Shown here in pieces: positions 45,174 through 53,718 of a stretch of DNA of 64,000 bases. The DNA is from Roseicyclus persicicus (lineage in GTDB: Bacteria; Pseudomonadota; Alphaproteobacteria; Rhodobacterales; Rhodobacteraceae). The notes beneath the pieces are model-generated. The model saw only the letters and a program-made list of their open reading frames with translations. It did no database searches and was not told the DNA's origin. Within the stretch, counting starts at the first letter, position 1. Every line of letters starts with the position of its first letter. The stretch covers positions 372,001-436,000 of the forward strand of contig NZ_JAAZQQ010000002.1 in assembly GCF_012395815.1 (NCBI RefSeq), in the 5' to 3' direction. The position numbers and the translations under genes are program-made.

Positions 45174-47139
45174 CCGGCCCGACCCCGCCAAAGCCGCCAT
45201 GGGTGGTCTTGGCCCACCAGAACGGCCTGAGCAGCATCTCGGCGGCGGCGCGGAAGGCGGAGAGGGTGGCGAGCAGGAAATACACCTCGGACAGCAGGAT
45301 CCAGGGCCGGAGCGCGCGCAGGTGCGGCGCCCGCGTGGCGTGCAGCGACAGGGCCAGCGACAGCACCACGCTGGCCACGAAGACCACGGCCAGCGCCCCG
45401 TAGCCCAGCGGGCCCACCACGGCGTCGAGCGGGTGGGCGAGGCCGAAGGGCTTGATCATCAGCGACCACAGCAGCGGCGCGACGAGGAAACCGGCGACCG
45501 CGAAGAGCATCTGCACCTGCAACGCGATGAAGCGCAGCATCCCGAGGTCGCGCCGGAGCGCCCCGGGCGCGCGCATCGCCACGGCCCAGGTCATCAGGTA
45601 GCCCTTCTGCCAGCGCGACCGCTGCCGGATCCAGGGCAGGACGGCGGCGTTGGCCTCCTCGAAGGTGGTGGTCTCGACGATCTCGGTCCGGTAGCCGCGG
45701 CGGGCCAGCCGCAGGCCCAGCTCGGCGTCCTCGGTGACGTTGTGGGCATCCCAGCCGCCCAGCTCGGCCAGCGCCGCGCGGCGCAGGAACAGGGTCGTCC
45801 CGCCCAGCGGCACCACCAGCCCCAGCCGCTGCACGCCGGGCAGGAGGACCCGGAACCACGCCGCGTACTCGATGGCGAAAAGCCGGGCGAGCGGGTTGTG
45901 GCGCGCGTTGTAGTAGTCGAGCCGGCCCTGCAGGCAGGCGGTGTCCGGCCCGACCTCGGCAAAGCGCTGCACGACGCGGGCGATCTGGTCGGGCTCGGGC
46001 CGGTCCTCGGCGTCGTAGATGCCGACGATCTCGCCACGGGCGAAGTTCACGGCGAAGTTCAGCGCCCGCGGCTTGGTCCGCGGGGTGCCGGGCGGCACGG
46101 CGATGACCCGGATCCAGGCGGGCAGGGCGGTGGCGGCCAGCGCGGCGCGGGTCATCGTGTCGTCGGCCTCGACGGCGAGCAGCACGTCGAGGCGTTCGCG
46201 CGGGTAGTCGAGCCGCGCGAGCCGGGCGATCAGCGTCGTCGCGATCTCGCGCTCGTGGTAGAGCGGCACAAGGATCGTGACCACGGGCAGGCGCAGGGGT
46301 GTCGGCGCGGGCGGCGACAGGTCTTGCGCCCCGCGGCGGTGTTCGGCGCGCAGGGTGACGGCGAAGGCCGCGATCTTGAGCGCCATGTTCCCCAGGAACA
46401 CCAGCAGGGCAAAGCCGAACACCGCGGCGATTGCGACGCGGGGAAGGACCAGCGCGAGCAGCAGGACGGCGAGGGCGGCCGCCGCGAGGGCGGTTGCGGC
46501 CCGGCGCGGGCGCCAGCCGCGGCAGCTGTCGCGCTGCGGCGCCTGCCCCTCGGCCAGCCGCGCGAGCCCGTCGCCGTACAGCGCGATCTGCGCGGCGGTG
46601 ACCTGCGCCCGCGATGCGAGCGTCAGGATCGCGCGCGCACCGGGTGGCAGGGCCAGCGCCGCGGCGATGTCATCCGCGCGGTCGGGGCGGCAGGTGGCGA
46701 CGATGACGGCGCCGCCGGCGCGGGCGACCGGCACCGCCTCGAGCGACAGGGCGTCGGCGGCGGGCAGGTGGGCCGCGAGCCGCGGATCGGGCGCGCCGCG
46801 CCCCGGCCCGTCCCAGAGCCCCAGCCCGTGCACCTCGGCCAGCGCCGGCAGAAGCTCGGCCTCGGTCAGCGCGCCGCGGGCGAGGAGGATGTCGCCGATC
46901 GGGCGGTCGAGGCTGCGGGCGGCCTGCCGCGCCTCGGCGAGATCGGCCAGGCCGATGGCGCCGCGGGCCAGGAGCAGGGCCTCCAGCGCCTCGGCCGGGA
47001 CGCGGCGGCGGGTCCGCGCCCGCAGGCCCGCGGCGGCCGCCGCCATCTGCCGGGCGTCGGGCGCCGCGCCGTCCGCCCCGGAGACAAGGCGCGGCGGTGC
47101 GGCGTCCCCGGCGCGCCCGCTGTCGAGTGATGCGTCCAT
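45142..47139 (-). CDS. GT2 glycosyltransferase with N-terminal MshEN-like domain
   Basis: A 665-residue membrane protein. Residues about 40-190 resemble the MshEN/GspE N-terminal domain (RRVPAEALEALLLARGAIGL, DILLARGALTEAELLPALAE). Two helices follow (about 215-260). A GT2 catalytic domain follows: VTILVPLYHEREIA, YDAEDRPEPDQI (DxD-type), TEDAELGLRLARRGY and QRSRWQKGY. Several C-terminal helices end it. This is the layout of processive, cellulose-synthase-like enzymes, so a surface polysaccharide is likely; MshEN domains are known to bind cyclic di-GMP. ATG 47139 chosen. No other polysaccharide gene is adjacent. Confidence 0.88.
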   Translation of the reverse strand: MDASLDSGRAGDAAPPRLVSGADGAAPDARQMAAAAAGLRARTRRRVPAEALEALLLARGAIGLADLAEARQAARSLDRPIGDILLARGALTEAELLPALAEVHGLGLWDGPGRGAPDPRLAAHLPAADALSLEAVPVARAGGAVIVATCRPDRADDIAAALALPPGARAILTLASRAQVTAAQIALYGDGLARLAEGQAPQRDSCRGWRPRRAATALAAAALAVLLLALVLPRVAIAAVFGFALLVFLGNMALKIAAFAVTLRAEHRRGAQDLSPPAPTPLRLPVVTILVPLYHEREIATTLIARLARLDYPRERLDVLLAVEADDTMTRAALAATALPAWIRVIAVPPGTPRTKPRALNFAVNFARGEIVGIYDAEDRPEPDQIARVVQRFAEVGPDTACLQGRLDYYNARHNPLARLFAIEYAAWFRVLLPGVQRLGLVVPLGGTTLFLRRAALAELGGWDAHNVTEDAELGLRLARRGYRTEIVETTTFEEANAAVLPWIRQRSRWQKGYLMTWAVAMRAPGALRRDLGMLRFIALQVQMLFAVAGFLVAPLLWSLMIKPFGLAHPLDAVVGPLGYGALAVVFVASVVLSLALSLHATRAPHLRALRPWILLSEVYFLLATLSAFRAAAEMLLRPFWWAKTTHGGFGGVGPVTPCPSAPPP

Positions 47140-47257
47140 CTGTCCCCCGCGGCGGCGTGTGGCCGTCAGACCCGGACACACTGGGCCACGGGGGGTTAAT
47201 GCGGGGTTAACGGACGCGACCTCGCGCGCCTGCGGGATGCCGCGGCACGCGCGCCGC

Positions 47258-48406
47258 TCAGCCCGCGGCGCGGGCGCGCACCGCGTCGGCGAAGCGCTCG
47301 AACAGGTAGAAGCTGTCCTGCGGCCCCGGGCTTGCCTCGGGGTGGTACTGCACCGAGAACACCGGGCGGTCGGCCATGCGGATGCCGCAGTTGGACCCGT
47401 CGAACAGCGAAACATGGGTCTCGATCACGCCGGCCGGCAGGGTCTGGCTGTCCACGGTGAAGCCGTGGTTCATCGAGGTGATCTCGACCTTGCCGGTCTC
47501 GAGGTCCTTCACCGGATGGTTCGCGCCGTGGTGGCCGTGGTTCATCTTGATGGTCCGGGCGCCGAGCGCCAGCGCCAGCATCTGGTGGCCGAGGCAGATG
47601 CCGAAGACGGGCAGATCGGCGGCCAGCACGCCCTGGATCATCGGCACGGCATAGGCGCCGGTCGCCGCCGGGTCGCCGGGGCCGTTCGACAGGAACACCC
47701 CGTCGGGGTTCAGCGCCAGCACCTCCTCGGCGGTGGTGGTGGCGGGCATGACGGTCACGTCGCAGCCCACGCTGGCCAGGCAGCGCAGGATGTTGCGCTT
47801 GGCGCCGTAGTCCAGTGCCACGACGCGGGGCGCGCGCCCCTCGCGGCGGGTGTAGCCCTCGGGCCAGGCCCAGCGCTTCTCGTCCCAGCGGTAGGACTGC
47901 GCGCAGGTCACGTCCTTGGCAAGGTCGAGCCCGACGAGGCCCGGGAACCCGCGCGCGGCCTTGACCAGCGCCTCGATGTCGAAATTCCCGTCCGGGTCAT
48001 GGGCCAGCGCCACGTGGGGCGCGCCCTGCTGCCGGATCGCCCGGGTCAGGCGGCGGGTGTCGATCCCGCCGATGCCGACGCGGCCGGTCTTGTTCAGCCA
48101 TGTCACCAGGTCGCCCGTGGCGCGCCAGTTCGACGGCTCGGTCGGATCCCACTTCACCACCATGCCCTCGGCCACCGGGTCGGCCGTCTCGTCATCCTCG
48201 GGGGTGACGCCGGTGTTGCCGATATGGGGGAAGGTGAAGGTCACGATCTGCCCCGCGTAGGACGGGTCGGTCATGATCTCCTGGTAGCCGGTCATCGCCG
48301 TGTTGAAGCACAGCTCGGCCACGCGCATCCCCGTCGCGCCGAACCCCTTTCCGTAGAAAAGCGTTCCATCGGCAAGGGCGAGGCAGGCGGTGGGCTTGGC
48401 GGGCAT
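47258..48406 (-). CDS. carA: carbamoyl-phosphate synthase small subunit
   Basis: A 382-residue glutaminase subunit that feeds ammonia to CarB for arginine and pyrimidine synthesis. The N-terminal domain (MTGYQEIMTDPSYAGQIVTF) precedes the class I amidotransferase domain with the nucleophile Cys in FGICLGHQML and the His/Glu in QYHPEASPGP. ATG 48406 with GGGAG upstream. It is divergent from yqeY, a common alphaproteobacterial arrangement. carB is not in the window. Confidence 0.97.
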   Translation of the reverse strand: MPAKPTACLALADGTLFYGKGFGATGMRVAELCFNTAMTGYQEIMTDPSYAGQIVTFTFPHIGNTGVTPEDDETADPVAEGMVVKWDPTEPSNWRATGDLVTWLNKTGRVGIGGIDTRRLTRAIRQQGAPHVALAHDPDGNFDIEALVKAARGFPGLVGLDLAKDVTCAQSYRWDEKRWAWPEGYTRREGRAPRVVALDYGAKRNILRCLASVGCDVTVMPATTTAEEVLALNPDGVFLSNGPGDPAATGAYAVPMIQGVLAADLPVFGICLGHQMLALALGARTIKMNHGHHGANHPVKDLETGKVEITSMNHGFTVDSQTLPAGVIETHVSLFDGSNCGIRMADRPVFSVQYHPEASPGPQDSFYLFERFADAVRARAAG

Positions 48407-48565
48407 GGGGGCAGCTCCCGTGTTGCGGGTCGGCAAATTGGCGGTGGCATACGGGGGTGCGCGCCCCCGGTCAAGCCACGGGCGACGCCGGCGGACAACG
48501 GGCGGTTGTTGCCGCCCGCACTCTGCCCTATCTAGGCGCCTCGGGACATCGCAGAGGGGGCCACC

Positions 48566-49030
48566 ATGCCCATGGATCTCAGGGAACGGATCGGCGCGGG
48601 CCTCAAGGAGGCGATGCGCGAGAAGGACACGACGCGGCTGGGGACGCTGCGCCTGATCAATGCCGCGATCAAGGACCAGGACATCGCGCTGCGCGGCGAG
48701 GGCCGGGGCGACCAGGTCGACGAGGCCAGCGTGCTCGCCATCCTCGGCAAGATGGTCAAGCAGCGCCAGGAAAGCGCGCGCGCCTACGAGGAGGGCGGCC
48801 GGCTGGAGCTGGCCGAGAAGGAGCGCGCGGAAATCGCGGTGATCGAGGGCTACCTGCCCCGGCAGCTGAGCGCGACCGAGGTCTCGGCGGCGATCGACGC
48901 GGCCATCGCCGACACCGGGGCCGAGGGCCTGCGCGACATGGGCCGCGTGATGGCGGCGCTCAAGGCGAAATACACCGGCCAGATGGATTTCGGGGCCGTC
49001 GGGCCCGCGGTGAAGGACCGGCTGGCCTGA
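48566..49030 (+). CDS. yqeY: GatB/YqeY-domain protein
   Basis: A 154-residue YqeY-like protein. The start LRERIGAGLKEAMREKDTTR, the LGTLRLINAAIKDQDIA segment and IEGYLPRQLS are characteristic. The fold is related to the tRNA-binding tail of GatB, and family members are thought to interact with tRNA. No membrane or signal segment. A strong GC hairpin follows the stop (49040-49074). Confidence 0.93.
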   Translation: MPMDLRERIGAGLKEAMREKDTTRLGTLRLINAAIKDQDIALRGEGRGDQVDEASVLAILGKMVKQRQESARAYEEGGRLELAEKERAEIAVIEGYLPRQLSATEVSAAIDAAIADTGAEGLRDMGRVMAALKAKYTGQMDFGAVGPAVKDRLA

Positions 49031-49039
49031 CGGGCCACG

Positions 49040-49074
49040 CCGGGCGGCGCGTGGGGGAAGACCGCGCCGCCCGG
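49040..49074. terminator. GC-rich hairpin between convergent genes
   Basis: A 12-bp perfect stem pairs 49040-49051 with 49063-49074 around an 11-base loop. It lies between yqeY and the secreted-peptide gene on the other strand. No T-tract is present, so it may act as a bidirectional, Rho-assisted end. Confidence 0.55.
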
Positions 49075-49084
49075 GCCGCGCGCC

Positions 49085-49249
49085 TCAGCGGCCGGCCTCG
49101 CGGGTCACCGGTTCGGGCGGCGGGCACAGCGTGAACAGGCCGCAGAAGGTGCCCGCGGCGGGCCAGTCGCCGGGCGGGGTGGGGATGTCCTGCGCGGGGG
49201 CGGCGGTGGCGCCGAGGGCGAGGGTAGCAGCAAGGATCAGGCGACGCAT
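49085..49249 (-). CDS. small secreted peptide, 54 aa
   Basis: A short gene with a clear signal peptide (MRRLILAATLALGATAAPAQ, residues 1-20) and a mature part of 34 residues containing FCGLFTLC, a Cys-x5-Cys that could form a disulfide. A good Shine-Dalgarno (GAAGGAG) lies 8-9 bases before the ATG, which speaks for a real gene. It lies 80 bases behind the membrane AraC gene on the same strand. No family recognised. Confidence 0.65.
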   Translation of the reverse strand: MRRLILAATLALGATAAPAQDIPTPPGDWPAAGTFCGLFTLCPPPEPVTREAGR

Positions 49250-49329
49250 GGGGGTGGCTCCTTCGGGGTTCTGGGTCGATGCCCGGAACATGGAGCGCCC
49301 CGGCGCGGCCCGCGCGCCGGCTTTGGAAA

Positions 49330-50439
49330 TCAGTGCAGGCTTGCAGGGATCGGCGCGGGATTGCGGCGATCGGCGGGCGCGCGCTCCAGCGCCGCGCGGC
49401 GGTATTCGGTCGGGCTCTGGCCGGTCTCGGCCCGGAAGGCGCGGTTGAACGGCCCGAGCGAGGCGAAGCCGGTCTCGTAGGCGATCTCGAGCACGGTGCG
49501 CCCCATCTGCGCGGGGTCCGACAGCGCCGCCTGCGCCGCGGCGATGCGGGCGCGGTTGATGAAGCTGGAAAAGTTGCGGTGGCCGAGCCCCTGGTTGATG
49601 GCGCGCCTCAGCCGGTGCTCGGGCACCTTCAGCCGGGCGGCCAGCGCGCCGATGGTCAGACCCTCCTCGCGCCAGATGCCGGCCTCCATCGCCGCCTCGA
49701 TCCGGGCGATCAGCGCGGCCTCGAAGGGGTCGGCGCCCGCGCCGGGCTCCGCGCCCGGCTCCGCCGCCGTGGCGCGGGGCGCAGTGCCGGTGTCGGCCTC
49801 CGCGGGTTTCGGCCCGGGCCAGCGGTTGGCCACCGGGCGCAGGATCCAGCCCGCGAAGGCCAGCGCCAGGGCCAGCGTCCCCGTTGACGTCAGAAGCGCG
49901 AACCACCCCGCCGCGTGCGTCGCCACGCCGAGCGCCTGCAGCCCCGTGATGCCCAGCCCGTAACCCGCGATGGCCATGGCGAATCCGGGCCGCGCCCGGC
50001 AGCGGTCCTCGACGAGGTCGCCCCGCGCGCTGTCGAGCGCGAGACCCAGCAGCCCCGCATACAGAAGCGCCCCCGCCGCGCCGCAGACCGTCGGGCTGAC
50101 CAGCCCCGCAAGGCTGCCCACCAGCAGGGCCGACACCACCGCCGAGGCCGCGACCCAGGGCGCGCGCGGCGTCGGCGGGTCGAGGAAGATCGTCAGCAGG
50201 AGCCACGTCACCGCCAGCGGCACCAGCCCCGCCACCGCCCCGACCGCCAGCATCAGCGCGGCCGGGCCGCCCGCCAGCAGCGGCGCCGAGGCGGCGAGGA
50301 ACGCCGACTTGGTGACCGCGACGGCCAGCACCGACCACCGCGCGTCGCGCCCGATCGGCGCCCGCCCCATCAGCACCGCCAGCAGCAGGAGCAGGGCCGC
50401 CGCGCCGCCGCGCAGGGCAAGGTCGATCTCGGGAAGCAT
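49330..50439 (-). CDS. membrane-anchored AraC-family regulator
   Basis: A 369-residue protein. Residues about 1-210 contain six to seven hydrophobic helices; after an Ala/Glu-rich linker the C-terminal 120 residues form the double HTH of AraC/XylS (LTIGALAARLKVPEHRLRRA, then LEIAYETGFASLGPFNRAFR, ETGQSPTEYRR). It should sense a signal in or at the membrane and bind DNA at its cytoplasmic tail. The downstream secreted peptide may be a target or partner; this is inference from position. Confidence 0.88.
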   Translation of the reverse strand: MLPEIDLALRGGAAALLLLLAVLMGRAPIGRDARWSVLAVAVTKSAFLAASAPLLAGGPAALMLAVGAVAGLVPLAVTWLLLTIFLDPPTPRAPWVAASAVVSALLVGSLAGLVSPTVCGAAGALLYAGLLGLALDSARGDLVEDRCRARPGFAMAIAGYGLGITGLQALGVATHAAGWFALLTSTGTLALALAFAGWILRPVANRWPGPKPAEADTGTAPRATAAEPGAEPGAGADPFEAALIARIEAAMEAGIWREEGLTIGALAARLKVPEHRLRRAINQGLGHRNFSSFINRARIAAAQAALSDPAQMGRTVLEIAYETGFASLGPFNRAFRAETGQSPTEYRRAALERAPADRRNPAPIPASLH

Positions 50440-50558
50440 GGTCCGGGTCTCCGGGGCTGGGGTTGGGTGCTGGGCGCAACATAGGGGCGCCCGCGCCGTT
50501 TCGCCCGCCGATTCCCGAGGATCGGCGCGCCGATTCCGAAAACCCGGCGCGCCCGGTG

Positions 50559-51083
50559 TCAGCCGCGCAGCGCGCGCTCCAGCGTATCCTTGAGGCCCAG
50601 CCGCTCGGGCGGGGTCAGGAAGGCGCCCAGCTCCACTTCGCGGTCGCCGCCCTGCAGGGTCAGGTAGTTCGGCACCGGCCCGCCGCGCTCGTGCAGCGCG
50701 ACGCGCACCCAGTAGGGGTTGGCCTCCCAGTCGCGGGGCGGGCGCCGCGCCTCGTGGCGTTCGAGGCGGATCAGGTCGTCCCAGACCAGCACCTCCTCCC
50801 AGATGTCGTGGTCGCGCCAGCTGCGCTTGAGCGCGGCCCAGACCCCCCAGACCGCCGCGGCCAGGAAGGGCAGCAACGCCCAGAACACCTCGGTGCCGAG
50901 GATCGAGAACAGCGGCACCGAGATCAGCGCCGCCGTCAGCCCGATGAACCAGACGAATCCCTCGGGCGTCAGCGATTTGTGGGGCGTCAGCAGGACGCGC
51001 AGCCGCGGCGTCCCGTGCCCCTCACGGAAAAGGGCCCCGGTGGTGTCCGGGGCCCCGTTCAGAGTTTCGATCGTTACCGGCAT
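50559..51083 (-). CDS. DUF2244 membrane protein
   Basis: A 174-residue protein with two membrane helices (about residues 43-90) and a C-terminal domain containing HDIWEEVLVWDDLIRLERHE and NPYWVRVALHE, as in DUF2244. The family usually sits beside cytochrome oxidase genes in alphaproteobacteria; here it starts seven bases behind ctaD. Its role is not known; an assembly function is suggested by context only. Confidence 0.88.
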   Translation of the reverse strand: MPVTIETLNGAPDTTGALFREGHGTPRLRVLLTPHKSLTPEGFVWFIGLTAALISVPLFSILGTEVFWALLPFLAAAVWGVWAALKRSWRDHDIWEEVLVWDDLIRLERHEARRPPRDWEANPYWVRVALHERGGPVPNYLTLQGGDREVELGAFLTPPERLGLKDTLERALRG

Positions 51084-51090
51084 GGGGCCA

Positions 51091-52755
51091 TCAGTGATGC
51101 GGCTGGCGGTCCCACATCTCGCGCGTCGGCAGCTCCTCGAAGGTGTGCTCCGGCGGCGGGTTCGGCAGCGTCCATTCCAGCGTGTCGGCGTGCTCGCCCC
51201 AGTAGGCGGGCTCGGTCACCTTGCGGCCGTAGAACAGCGCGTAGAACACCATCCCGATGAACAGCAGGAACGAGGCGAAGGAGATGAACGCGCCGATCGA
51301 CGAGACGTAGTTCCAGAGCGCGAAGGCGTCCGGGTAGTCGATGTAGCGGCGCGGCATCCCCTGGCGGCCCAGGAAGTGCTGCGGGAAGAAGGTCAGGTTG
51401 GCGCCGAGGAAGAACATCCAGAAGTGGATCTTGCCGATGATCTCGGGGTACTGCCGGCCCGACATCTTGCCGAACCAGTAGTAGACCGCGGCGAAGATCC
51501 CGAACACGGCGCCCAGCGACATCACGTAGTGGAAGTGCGCGACCACGTAGTAGGTGTCGTGGTAGGCGCGGTCCACGCCCGCCTGGCTCAGGATGATCCC
51601 GGTCACGCCACCCAGCGTGAACAGGAAGATGAAGCCGATGGCGAACAGCATGGGCGTCTTGAACTCGATCGAGCCCTGCCACATCGTGGCGATCCAGCTG
51701 AAGATCTTGATGCCGGTCGGCACCGCGATCACCATCGTGGCCACCATGAAGTAGGCCTGCTGGGTCAGGGTCATGCCCACGGTGTACATGTGGTGCGCCC
51801 ACACGACGAAGCCGAGGCCGCCGATCGCCACCAGCGCGTAGACCATCGGCAGGTAGCCGAAGATCGGCTTCTTCGAGAAGGTCGAGATCACGTGGCTGAT
51901 CACGCCGAAGGCCGGCAGGATCACGATGTAGACCTCGGGGTGCCCGAAGAACCAGAAGATGTGCTGGAACAGGACCGGGTCGCCGCCGCCGGCCACGTCG
52001 AAGAACGTGGTGCCGAAGTTGCGGTCGGTCAGCAGCATGGTGATCGCACCCGCCAGCACCGGCAGCGACAGCAGCAGGAGCCACGCGGTCACGAACACCG
52101 ACCAGGCGAACAGCGGCACCTTGTGCAGCGTCATGCCCGGGGCGCGCATGTTGAGGAAGGTGGTGATGAAGTTGATCGAGCCGAGGATCGAGCTGGCGCC
52201 CGACACGTGCACGGCGAAGATCGCGAAGTCCACCGCGCGGCTGGTCGGCGCGTCCTGCCACGACAGCGGCGGGTAGAAGGTCCAGCCCGGGCCGGCGCCG
52301 CCGTCGATGAACACGGCGCAGAAGGCGAGCGCGGTGCCGGCGACATACAGCCAGTAGGACAGGTTGTTCAGCCGCGGGAACGCCATGTCCGGCGCGCCGA
52401 TCATCAGCGGCATAAAGTAGTTGCCGAAGCCGCCGAACAGCGCGGGGATGACGACGAAGAACATCATCAGCACGCCGTGACCCGTGATCATCACGTTCCA
52501 CAGGTGGCCGTCGGGGGTGCACTCGCCCTCGGCCGCGGCCGACAGGACGCGCGCGCCCTCGGCGCACATGTACTGCACGCCCGGTTCCATCAGCTCCATC
52601 CGCATGTAGACGGTGAAGATGACCGAGATCAGGCCCACGAACCCTGCCGTGAACAGGTAGAGGATCCCGATGTCCTTGTGATTGGTGGACATGAACCACC
52701 GGGTGAAGAAGCCCGGGCGCTCGTGTTCATGCCCCTGAAGGGCGGCATCTGCCAT
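51091..52755 (-). CDS. ctaD: cytochrome c oxidase subunit I (aa3 type)
   Basis: A 554-residue heme-copper oxidase catalytic subunit, the usual length. Ligand histidines are visible: [12 protein letters not shown] (heme a), [17 protein letters not shown] (CuB His with the cross-linked Tyr), WAHHMYTVG (CuB) and [13 protein letters not shown] (heme a3/a). Twelve membrane helices are expected. AGGAG precedes the ATG. Subunits II and III are not in the window, as in Rhodobacter-type genomes where ctaD stands apart. An FNR-like sequence lies upstream (52899-52912). Confidence 0.98.
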   Translation of the reverse strand: MADAALQGHEHERPGFFTRWFMSTNHKDIGILYLFTAGFVGLISVIFTVYMRMELMEPGVQYMCAEGARVLSAAAEGECTPDGHLWNVMITGHGVLMMFFVVIPALFGGFGNYFMPLMIGAPDMAFPRLNNLSYWLYVAGTALAFCAVFIDGGAGPGWTFYPPLSWQDAPTSRAVDFAIFAVHVSGASSILGSINFITTFLNMRAPGMTLHKVPLFAWSVFVTAWLLLLSLPVLAGAITMLLTDRNFGTTFFDVAGGGDPVLFQHIFWFFGHPEVYIVILPAFGVISHVISTFSKKPIFGYLPMVYALVAIGGLGFVVWAHHMYTVGMTLTQQAYFMVATMVIAVPTGIKIFSWIATMWQGSIEFKTPMLFAIGFIFLFTLGGVTGIILSQAGVDRAYHDTYYVVAHFHYVMSLGAVFGIFAAVYYWFGKMSGRQYPEIIGKIHFWMFFLGANLTFFPQHFLGRQGMPRRYIDYPDAFALWNYVSSIGAFISFASFLLFIGMVFYALFYGRKVTEPAYWGEHADTLEWTLPNPPPEHTFEELPTREMWDRQPHH

Positions 52756-52898
52756 GTGTTACTCCTGTCAGTCGCTCGTCAGCGGCGGCGCAGGGCCGAA
52801 GCCGCGCACCCGCGTATCCTATGGACCCGTTCTAGAGCCGTCCTTCCGGTCACGCAATGTTGCAGGCGTCAATCAGCCGCCCCTGGGGGTGAGGAAAA

Positions 52899-52912
52899 TT
52901 GTCTCAGATCAA
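52899..52912. promoter_or_regulatory. weak FNR/CRP-like site upstream of ctaD
   Basis: TTGTCTCAGATCAA has one perfect half site (ATCAA) and one degenerate half (TTGTC) of the TTGAT-N4-ATCAA consensus. It lies about 145 bases before the ctaD start. Oxygen control of ctaD through FnrL or a relative is possible but unproven. Confidence 0.35.
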
Positions 52913-52947
52913 GGTGCGTCGCGCCGCACTGTGCAGGGCCGCCCGGA

Positions 52948-53151
52948 TCAGTCGACGACGCGCGGCGCGGGGGGCGTGTCGGGCCAGATCTCCTGGTCCA
53001 GCCCGGGGTGCTGGACGATGACGACGGCCACGCCCACGACCAGCACGGCCAGCAGCCCGGCGATGGCCGACCAGAGGACCATGGCCTGAAACCCGGCGCC
53101 CTCGGGGGGGCCCGGAAGGAAGTCTTCGTCGGTGTCCGACTGCGGGCGCAT
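52948..53151 (-). CDS. small single-helix membrane protein upstream of ctaD
   Basis: A 67-residue protein: an acidic N-terminus (RPQSDTDEDFLPGPPE), one membrane helix (about residues 24-46) and a short polar tail (DQEIWPDTPPAPRVVD). The ATG at 53151 is the most likely start; an in-frame ATG 15 codons upstream would only add a Pro/Gly-rich stretch. It lies 192 bases before ctaD on the same strand. Small oxidase-linked membrane proteins are common, but no family is recognised. Confidence 0.55.
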   Translation of the reverse strand: MRPQSDTDEDFLPGPPEGAGFQAMVLWSAIAGLLAVLVVGVAVVIVQHPGLDQEIWPDTPPAPRVVD

Positions 53152-53718
53152 CGCGGGGAATCCATGCTTGGGCACCGCGCCGGGCGGTGCGTTCTGCATC
53201 CCGGTCTGCGCCGGGAACCCGGCAGGAATGGGGCAATCGCCGCAGTGCAGCGCGAACACATCGTTTCCCGGGCACGGACAGCGCCCCGGACGGCTCGGTC
53301 CGGGACGAGGCTTCCGCAGCGCCCTCGCGGTGCGAGGGTGGGATCTTCCGTCGCGATCACCCTTCCCGGGCGGCGCGGGGGGGATGGGGCACACCCCCGC
53401 GCTCTGGCGCGAATCGGTCCTGGGATCGGGCAGTCAGCAGGTCATTGAGGTCGAGTCCGGTATCTCGATGGGCAGGGCAGGGGGCGGTTTTCCCCCCGTC
53501 CGGCAATTCTGGCGCGGCATCGCGGCAGCAAGACGTCCCCGATGGCCCGGTCCGCAAACACACTGTTTCCGGTCCGGCATCACCGCCGCGCGGCCACGCC
53601 GCCGCGCCGGTCCGGGCTTGATCCATGTCAAACAATTGCGATTCCTTTCAATTTACAGAACACATGATGGCGGGCTGCAATTGATCCCGCTGAGGCTGGA
53701 CAGGACGGAGGACCGGGA
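53152..53718. other. 567-base region without supportable gene
   Basis: Between the small membrane protein (-) and the outer-membrane barrel (+). The left 450 bases are GC-rich; the frames in it are composed of Pro/Arg/Gly and look like shadows. The right end (53618-53670) turns AT-rich and carries the FNR-like site and probable promoter. No RNA gene recognised. Confidence 0.65.
53618..53631 (+). promoter_or_regulatory. FNR/FnrL-like box upstream of the outer-membrane protein
   Basis: TTGATCCATGTCAA matches the TTGAT-N4-ATCAA consensus except for one base. It lies 88 bases before the ATG of the barrel gene, in an AT-rich patch. If it activates at -41.5, the start of transcription would be near 53666 and the TTTACA at 53652-53657 would be the -10 element. 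This geometry is inferred. Confidence 0.55.

Noticed and set aside
45049-47130. 693-codon plus-strand open frame opposite the glycosyltransferase
   Set aside because: Antisense shadow with Gln/Arg/Gly repeats and no start context.
50719-53448. 909-codon plus-strand open frame opposite ctaD
   Set aside because: Antisense of a conserved oxidase gene; the translation is low-complexity His/Asp/Arg.
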